DNA from: Atherinomorus stipes | Lineage: Eukaryota > Chordata > Actinopteri > Atheriniformes > Atherinidae | DNA length: 64,000 nt | Direction: 5' to 3' | Assembly: GCA_023101725.1 (NCBI GenBank) | Contig: JALJCO010003433.1 | Span: 558,001 to 622,000 of the forward strand | Shown here: piece after piece, positions 62,001 through 64,000 of the stretch | How positions within the stretch are numbered: the stretch's first letter is position 1 | How the letters are laid out: each line of letters begins with the position of its first letter | Position numbers and translations under genes: made by a program | Notes under the pieces: generated by a model | Databases searched by the model: none | The model's input: only the letters and a program-made list of their open reading frames with translations | What the model was told of the DNA's origin: nothing

Positions 62001-63731
62001 CAGGCAGTGGGTTTGGAAAATAATGAAAGAAAGGAGAAAAATGGTAGAGCAGAATTAAAACACAAATGCAAATATAAAAGGCTGGAGCTGAAACGAGCTG
62101 ATACATGAGTTAAGTCAAGACAACAACTTAATCAATTAGGTTTTAATAAATATAAAGCATTATATGGAATGAAATCTGTTGGCTTCTGTGTTGCATTTCC
62201 ATCCTCCCGGCTAAACTCCAAGGTAATTCCCCACCGTCTCTACCTTCTCCCTCAGGCTGTAAACAGCTTTGTTTGCTCCTGTTCCTACTAAAATCCATAG
62301 TCATCTCTTTTGTTTTGTTTGTGTTCAAGATAAGGTGATTATTTCTGCACCATACTACAAACTGATTAACCACTTCTGTGCTCAGCTTCTTGTCTATCAC
62401 TGATACACCCCACAACTACAGAGTAATCAGAGTATTTGCAGATGACAGGGCTCCGGTGTACAGTGTGAGGAGAAATGGAGGAGTACAGGCCCTTCGGTGC
62501 TCCTGAGCAAGACTACCTACTTAAACATGCAACCTTCCAGTCTCACAAACTGCAGTCAGTGTGTTAGGAATTCATAAATCCATAATTATATCACAGAAAA
62601 CGACATGTAAAAATTGCACACATTTGTTATCTAAGCGGGAAATCCATTTATATTCTGAATAAAATTTTTGACAAACATGTTAAATTCACTTCAGTCACTC
62701 ATAAGCTAGATACACACAAAATTGAAATGCACCTGAGTTTAGGTGTTTCAATGTCTCCCCACCCCTGAAAGGCTCAGTCTCTTCTGATTGGTCGGCTGAC
62801 AACAAAATATGTGAGGCAGCTACTGCAAATGTCCCAGCCAGCATTGCATGTGGGGCCCATATGGGTTAAATTTTGGCTGCATATGATGGACCCAAGTGGG
62901 TTTGTCTACGGTTTCCATGGCGGCCCCTGCTGTGTTTTCCCATGTGGGCTTCCACATATGGGGTCCATGTTACTTATGAGATCTGCAAATTTGCCCAGTT
63001 GAAGCCCATGCCTATAGGCTATATGGGAAAACACAGGTGGGGACACCATGGAAACCGTGGACAAACCCACTTGGGTCCTTCATATGCAGCCAAAATTTAA
63101 CCAACGTGGAAATGCTGGCTGGGATATATAAACAAGTGCACAAATAACCCCCAGAGCATACTATGACCTCTTCAAGAAATATTTTAGAGATGAAATAAAA
63201 CTTTTCTCATCACTGTTTAAGAACGTTAATGATCTGAAACCATAATCACTGGGATATGTCTGCTCCAACAGCAGTGTGTCAATTTATCCTAACACTTTAA
63301 TACTATCATGCAGCAGTCTAATATTAGATTGTGTATTTTTAACGGGTAAACTCAAACCTACCTGGCTGGCCTCGATTCCAGTTTGTGTAGGAAACTTCAT
63401 CCCCACTGAGCCACCGGAATGAGCCGACACTGTCCTGGCTGCGAAGACCAATCCAAAAAGAATCTCCAGAGCGACCAAGCACCAGGCTGTTGGCGAAGGC
63501 TTGATCGAACCTTTACGGATTTAAAAAAAAGTTAAAAAATTTTATTATACAGACATCACGGATAAACACACCCTGGAGTCTTTCACTGCCAGGTCCATGC
63601 ATGTGCTTGACGCACCTATTAGTAATGGTAACGAGGGCAGCTCCGTAATCCTTACAGGCTTTTTCAGCCCCATCGAATGTGGACCAATCTTCTCCCACCC
63701 AGTAACAAGCTGGACTATGCCACTTCCAGCC
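52806..63731 (-). CDS. mrc2: mrc2 (Endo180) C-terminal part, 20 exons, 5' end outside window
   Basis: C-type mannose receptor 2 is a single-pass endocytic receptor that takes up collagen fragments at the plasma membrane and recycles through clathrin-coated pits and endosomes (family knowledge). Twenty exons, read on the minus strand with GT-AG boundaries, join in one frame to 946 codons plus TAG: CTLD3 (residues about 1-135), CTLD4 (about 155-290), CTLD5 (about 298-415), CTLD6 (about 435-585), CTLD7 (about 600-717), CTLD8 (about 727-865), a stalk, a hydrophobic helix (about 881-902) and a 44-residue tail. The tail motifs YEGARYSR and EKNILVSDME, and WHSP, HEQHWFWIGLNRR and WGDQKC in the CTLDs, fit mrc2 rather than MRC1, PLA2R1 or LY75. 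Human MRC2 is about 1479 residues, so roughly the last 64% is present. Exon coordinates are given individually below. Confidence 0.95.
53128..53151 (-). CDS. mrc2: mrc2 24-nt stalk microexon
   Basis: The acceptor is GTTTGATTTGCAG and the donor a perfect GTAAGT; both junctions are phase 1. It adds AETSPVT between CTLD8 and the membrane helix. The frame from CKRPRS through this exon to LDADHLP is unbroken. It is symmetric, so skipping would shorten the stalk by eight residues without a frameshift. Confidence 0.82.
53290..53760. mobile_element. degraded Tc1 MITE copy inside an mrc2 intron, with A/T homopolymers
   Basis: TTAAATTCACCATAGTAATTTGAATT, TTTTGAATTGTGGTTTAAA, TCAAAGTGTTGCTGAAAAAA and TCACGCTTGTTTATTTTTT follow the order in the copies at 45.0 and 60.3 kb. 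Long A and T homopolymers (53453-53475, 53637-53668, 53728-53772) have replaced parts of it, and the terminal repeats are not readable. Confidence 0.55.
54634..54813 (-). CDS. mrc2: mrc2 exon: end of CTLD8
   Basis: The acceptor is CCTGACACAG and the donor GTAAGA, both in phase 1. It encodes ALVWSEETEMSFTNWE, then NSCFWIQSNSGLWKPGSC and GVICKRPR. The SCxWIQSNSGLW motif is diagnostic for MRC2 CTLD8. The upstream intron contains a G-rich repeat block. Confidence 0.93.
54838..55255. repeat. G-rich block in an mrc2 intron, probably a decayed MITE
   Basis: It opens with AAGCCCCGTTTCCACCCGCGGG and later has TGGGTTTCCACCAAACAGTA, phrases that start and recur in fish non-autonomous elements. Between and after these are runs of 8-14 G (54879-54907, 54957-54966, 55095-55111, 55196-55208). 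It lies between two mrc2 CTLD8 exons. Confidence 0.5.
55699..55812 (-). CDS. mrc2: mrc2 exon: middle of CTLD8
   Basis: The acceptor is CCTTCTTTAG (phase 1 in); the donor GTCCAG after AAAG leaves in phase 1. It encodes GAELLSILDETENGFIWEHI and AHGAWLGISVK, very close to mammalian CTLD8 (SILDE, WEHLQSY, GAWLG). Confidence 0.92.
56050..56199 (-). CDS. mrc2: mrc2 exon: linker and start of CTLD8
   Basis: The acceptor is TTTCTCCTTGCAG (phase 1 in). The donor GTATGA, after a run of seven A, leaves in phase 1 and yields SCKKMGAELLSI across the junction. An earlier GT (GTAAAA, after ACATCCT) also keeps the frame but would delete the helix cysteine, so it was rejected. It encodes CPHSLGEWAWVPFRNHCYAF. 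Confidence 0.9.
56319..56481 (-). CDS. mrc2: mrc2 exon: second half of CTLD7
   Basis: The acceptor is GTGGTTCAG (phase 0 in) and the donor GTATGT (phase 1 out). It encodes FTWLGDEETTYSNWKDGEPN, GCGHMTTTGQWTMTPCD and LEAAICQ. Unusually, an intact EPN triplet is present, but the downstream WND motif needed for a full calcium site reads WTM. Confidence 0.93.
56599..56837 (-). CDS. mrc2: mrc2 exon: linker and first half of CTLD7
   Basis: Phase 1 in, phase 0 out at GTGAGC. It encodes a proline-rich linker (LPPAPALIP), then VELGGVTYRVVKKHLDW, ALHLCESLNGTLAIV and the AWIAL core. The linker closely resembles mammalian MRC2. Two acceptor AGs six bases apart are possible (exon start 56837 or 56831); the first restores an aspartate at the linker start as in mammals. 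Confidence 0.9.
56922..57030 (-). CDS. mrc2: mrc2 exon: end of CTLD6
   Basis: The acceptor is CACCTCAG (phase 0 in) and the donor GTGTGA (phase 1 out). It encodes GNCVVMIHG, SGMWASRACEIESNGFIC and QKQQ, with the two closing cysteines of CTLD6 and the GFICQK signature seen in MRC2. Confidence 0.92.
57117..57283 (-). CDS. mrc2: mrc2 exon: core of CTLD6
   Basis: The acceptor is CTATCACAG (phase 1 in); the donor GTACTT follows CCG (phase 0 out). It encodes AFVTTLLKN, DLWVGL, FQWTKTGLLSYTNWAPGEP and a short variable insertion. EPL stands where EPN would be in a mannose-type domain. Confidence 0.92.
57381..57489 (-). CDS. mrc2: mrc2 exon: helix segment of CTLD6
   Basis: The acceptor is CTGTCTCTAG (phase 0 in) and the donor GTAATT (phase 1 out). 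It encodes CFRVFDQSSRVTWSAAKLKC followed by GGLLAVVSNHLEQ. The SRVxWSxA spacing and the LEQAF junction with the next exon match the mammalian protein. Confidence 0.92.
57619..57761 (-). CDS. mrc2: mrc2 exon: end of CTLD5, linker, start of CTLD6
   Basis: The acceptor is CACACCTAACAG (phase 1 in); the donor GTAGAT follows AAG (phase 0 out). It encodes GDWGDQKCHSDLPYICKR (end of CTLD5), a proline/serine-rich linker and the CTLD6 opening GCPVGW. WGDQ...C...LPYICKR is highly characteristic of MRC2. Confidence 0.92.
57837..58005 (-). CDS. mrc2: mrc2 exon: second part of CTLD5
   Basis: The acceptor is CACCCTCAG (phase 0 in) and the donor GTGAGC (phase 1 out). It encodes the WWLGLHTYENDGRFRW core, NYVSWALGRPHPV and KCVHMSASK. 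The EPN-type triplet is replaced by GRP, so no canonical sugar site is expected. Confidence 0.92.
58654..58820 (-). CDS. mrc2: mrc2 exon: first half of CTLD5
   Basis: The acceptor is CTTGTGTCTCAG (phase 1 in); the donor GTACAG follows AAG (phase 0 out). It encodes SPEWVTFQEADYKFF, TTWDQAQRICSWFGSSLASV and HSAEEQAFLANTLHK, matching MRC2 CTLD5, where EAEYKFF and AQRICTWF are typical. Confidence 0.9.
58947..58979 (-). CDS. mrc2: mrc2 33-nt linker exon between CTLD4 and CTLD5
   Basis: A symmetric phase 1/phase 1 microexon with acceptor GTGTTTTTAG and donor GTCTGT. It encodes SVEKIPEDAE plus shared codons, an acidic linker. Skipping it would keep the reading frame. It is supported by the frame of the flanking exons, not by strong coding signal of its own. 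Confidence 0.8.
59111..59240 (-). CDS. mrc2: mrc2 exon: end of CTLD4
   Basis: The acceptor is GTGTCTCAG (phase 0 in) and the donor GTATAA (phase 1 out). It encodes VTYQNF, YNIRQC and then WLAMQCDSELDWICKLPR, closing CTLD4 with its two terminal cysteines. The insertion between the WSDG strand and the first of these cysteines is shorter and less acidic than the mammalian one as I recall it. Confidence 0.88.
59327..59423 (-). CDS. mrc2: mrc2 exon: core of CTLD4
   Basis: Phase 2 in, phase 0 out at GTGAGT. It encodes ESEEHEQHWFWIGLNRRNP and the KWSDG strand, one of the closest stretches to mammalian MRC2. The acceptor (ACCGCAG) has a poor pyrimidine tract because a GAT/TAA-rich simple stretch precedes it, but the phase fits the upstream exon exactly. 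Confidence 0.88.
59750..60000. repeat. mrc2 intronic copy of the 32-kb repeat
   Basis: CTCCTTCACACCCCAACTGCAG, ACAGGACTGAAAAAAACCAAT, CGGCCCATCCTT and GGCCATTTGTCTCCC match 32355-32525 with substitutions, in the same orientation relative to the plus strand. Confidence 0.55.
60079..60221 (-). CDS. mrc2: mrc2 exon: first half of CTLD4
   Basis: The acceptor is CGCCTGTGCACAG (phase 0 in); the donor GTGGGT leaves in phase 2. It encodes VFHSSQ, the helix with WLQAHLFCQKHGANLLSI, then EEEHFVLQVLHETFG. A second GT six bases downstream would break the frame with the following exon, so this donor was chosen. Confidence 0.88.
60280..60801. mobile_element. Tc1-type MITE copy inside an mrc2 intron (about 522 bp)
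   Basis: The left end CAGTCGTCCTCAAAATTATTC and the right end (complement CGATCGCCCTTAAAAATGATTC) are the same terminal repeats as at 45.0 kb, and the interior is closely similar, with an additional ~70-bp segment (60520-60600, TGGAGAAGTCTTTTTGATCA...) that the 45-kb copy lacks. Flanking TA is not preserved. Confidence 0.78.
60863..61080 (-). CDS. mrc2: mrc2 exon: end of CTLD3 and start of CTLD4
   Basis: The acceptor is CTATTTCAG (phase 1 in) and the exon leaves in phase 0. It encodes NIQGGCVAMATG, GLWDVRNCTSAKAKFICRQ (end of CTLD3), then a proline-rich linker and the CTLD4 opening CPSDW...LRYCYK. The donor GTCCAT is non-consensus after GT but is the only position that keeps frame with the next exon. 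The upstream intron is 2.28 kb and full of repeats. Confidence 0.88.
61930..62500 (-). mobile_element. LINE fragment in an mrc2 intron, reverse transcriptase remnant
   Basis: On the minus strand, broken frames read ISDRQEAEHRSG and then VVNQFVVWCRNNHLILNTNK with KEMTMDFSRNR, the segment just after reverse transcriptase motif C in fish non-LTR elements. The 3' side ends with AGTCCCTTTGGGGGATTATT, a typical LINE tail. A frameshift separates the two parts. Confidence 0.65.
62832..63124. mobile_element. 293-bp fold-back element in an mrc2 intron
   Basis: The first ~115 bp (TCCCAGCCAGCATTGCATG, TTAAATTTTGGCTGCATATG, CCCAAGTGGGTTTGTC, ACGGTTTCCATGG, TGTGTTTTCCCAT) returns as its complement in the last ~105 bp, ending ATGCTGGCTGGGA. 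About 75 bp separate the arms. The transcript of either strand would form a long hairpin. No coding capacity. Confidence 0.82.
63362..63510 (-). CDS. mrc2: mrc2 exon: middle of CTLD3
   Basis: Enters in phase 2 (joining to give NRFDQAF) and leaves in phase 1 at GTAGGT. It carries the conserved FWIGL core, the GSFRWLSGDE strand and YTNWNRGQP. The usual EPN or QPD sugar-binding triplet is replaced by QPV, so canonical calcium-dependent mannose or galactose binding is not expected from this domain. Confidence 0.9.
63616..63731 (-). CDS. mrc2: mrc2 exon: start of CTLD3
   Basis: The acceptor is TTCCTCTTCTCAG and the donor GTGCGT; the exon enters in phase 0 and leaves in phase 2. It encodes GWKWHSPACYWVGEDW followed by the alpha-helix 1 segment with its cysteine (EKACKDYG) and the LVTITN strand. 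These match the first third of MRC2 CTLD3 closely. Confidence 0.9.
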
Positions 63732-63988
63732 CTGAGAAGAGGAAAAAGTTTAATCTAAAACATTTTTCTAAATAAACAGAACAGTTTACAAGAAACGTCA
63801 CGCAGCTATTTAAAAATGTATTACTGTATACACAAAGACATCTCATCTTTATTTTTTAAGTTCAAATACTTTTCATTAAAGCAAAAATTTTAGTAGCACC
63901 AATTACATGATATCTGATATGGAGGAGGTACAATAATTTGTGGGTACTTCCTTGTCAGGTCTAAATCAATCAATATATGAAATCTAAC

Positions 63989-64000
63989 CTTTTCTGTGGA
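63989..64000 (-). CDS. mrc2: possible 3' tip of the next upstream mrc2 exon
   Basis: At the right edge the minus strand reads into an AAAAG/GTTAGA junction, a plausible donor. Codons ending in lysine before it would join in phase 0 to the next exon's GWKWHSP, where mammals have a CRK-GW junction. Only 12 bases are visible and the expected cysteine just before the junction is not seen, so this is a weak call that needs sequence beyond the window. Confidence 0.25.

Noticed and set aside
1..64000. CRISPR arrays, operons, prophage or bacterial defence systems
   Set aside because: No regularly spaced short repeats, no bacterial gene organisation; the window is vertebrate nuclear DNA.

Overview
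The window looks like nuclear DNA from a ray-finned (teleost, probably percomorph) fish. The grounds are a multi-exon vertebrate gene with short GT-AG introns, and a dense layer of fish-type Tc1/mariner, hAT-like and other inverted-repeat DNA elements, LINE 3' fragments, tRNA-derived SINEs and (TA)n/(CA)n microsatellites. Nothing bacterial or phage-like was seen. The species assignment is inference.

Only one gene is clearly readable: mrc2 (Endo180/CD280, a C-type mannose receptor family endocytic receptor), on the minus strand from the right edge to about 52.8 kb. Twenty coding exons were placed by hand (63731 down to 52806). All splice phases agree and the coding length is 2841 nt, giving a 946-residue C-terminal part. 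It covers C-type lectin-like domains (CTLDs) 3 to 8, the stalk, one transmembrane helix and the cytoplasmic tail. The signal peptide, cysteine-rich domain, fibronectin type II domain and CTLD1-2 lie beyond 64000. The mrc2 introns hold several mobile-element copies: three Tc1-type or related MITEs, a LINE fragment and a 293-bp fold-back element.

The remaining ~50 kb (1 to about 50.7 kb), downstream of mrc2, has no convincing intact gene. By region: 1-1.9 kb is extremely A-rich low-complexity sequence; 2.3, 6.8 and 12.5 kb carry three copies of one tRNA-like SINE; 5.8-6.4 kb is a LINE 3' end; 9.3-10.5 kb is a Tc1-like remnant between direct repeats; 16.1-17.1 kb holds a broken THAP-like coding fragment, a nearby polyA signal and an unexplained exon-like ORF; 18.3-20.4 kb holds a small MITE and a 1.58-kb CpG-rich transposon with TTA target duplications; 20.6-22.3 kb and 25.4-25.9 kb hold Tc1 deletion derivatives; 24.6-25.4 kb is an inverted pair of hAT-like MITEs around a (TA)n tract; 32.0-33.5 kb is a repeat followed by a hAT-like element with a broken BED finger; 37.0 kb is a fold-back MITE; 40.1-41.5 kb is a deleted CR1/L2-like LINE; 45.0 kb is a Tc1 MITE also present inside mrc2. 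The other long intervals (2.5-5.7, 7-9.2, 13-16, 22.4-24.5, 26-31.9, 34.1-36.9, 37.3-40.1, 41.6-45, 45.5-50.7 kb) show no gene I can support.

I did not find a new multi-gene system. The most distinctive items are the complete mrc2 3' exon model with an EPN tripeptide in CTLD7, the long-TIR transposon with TTA target duplications, the shared Tc1 MITE family, the inverted MITE pair, the THAP-like relic and a perfect hairpin at a LINE deletion junction. All calls come from reading by eye, and family names of degraded repeats are provisional.
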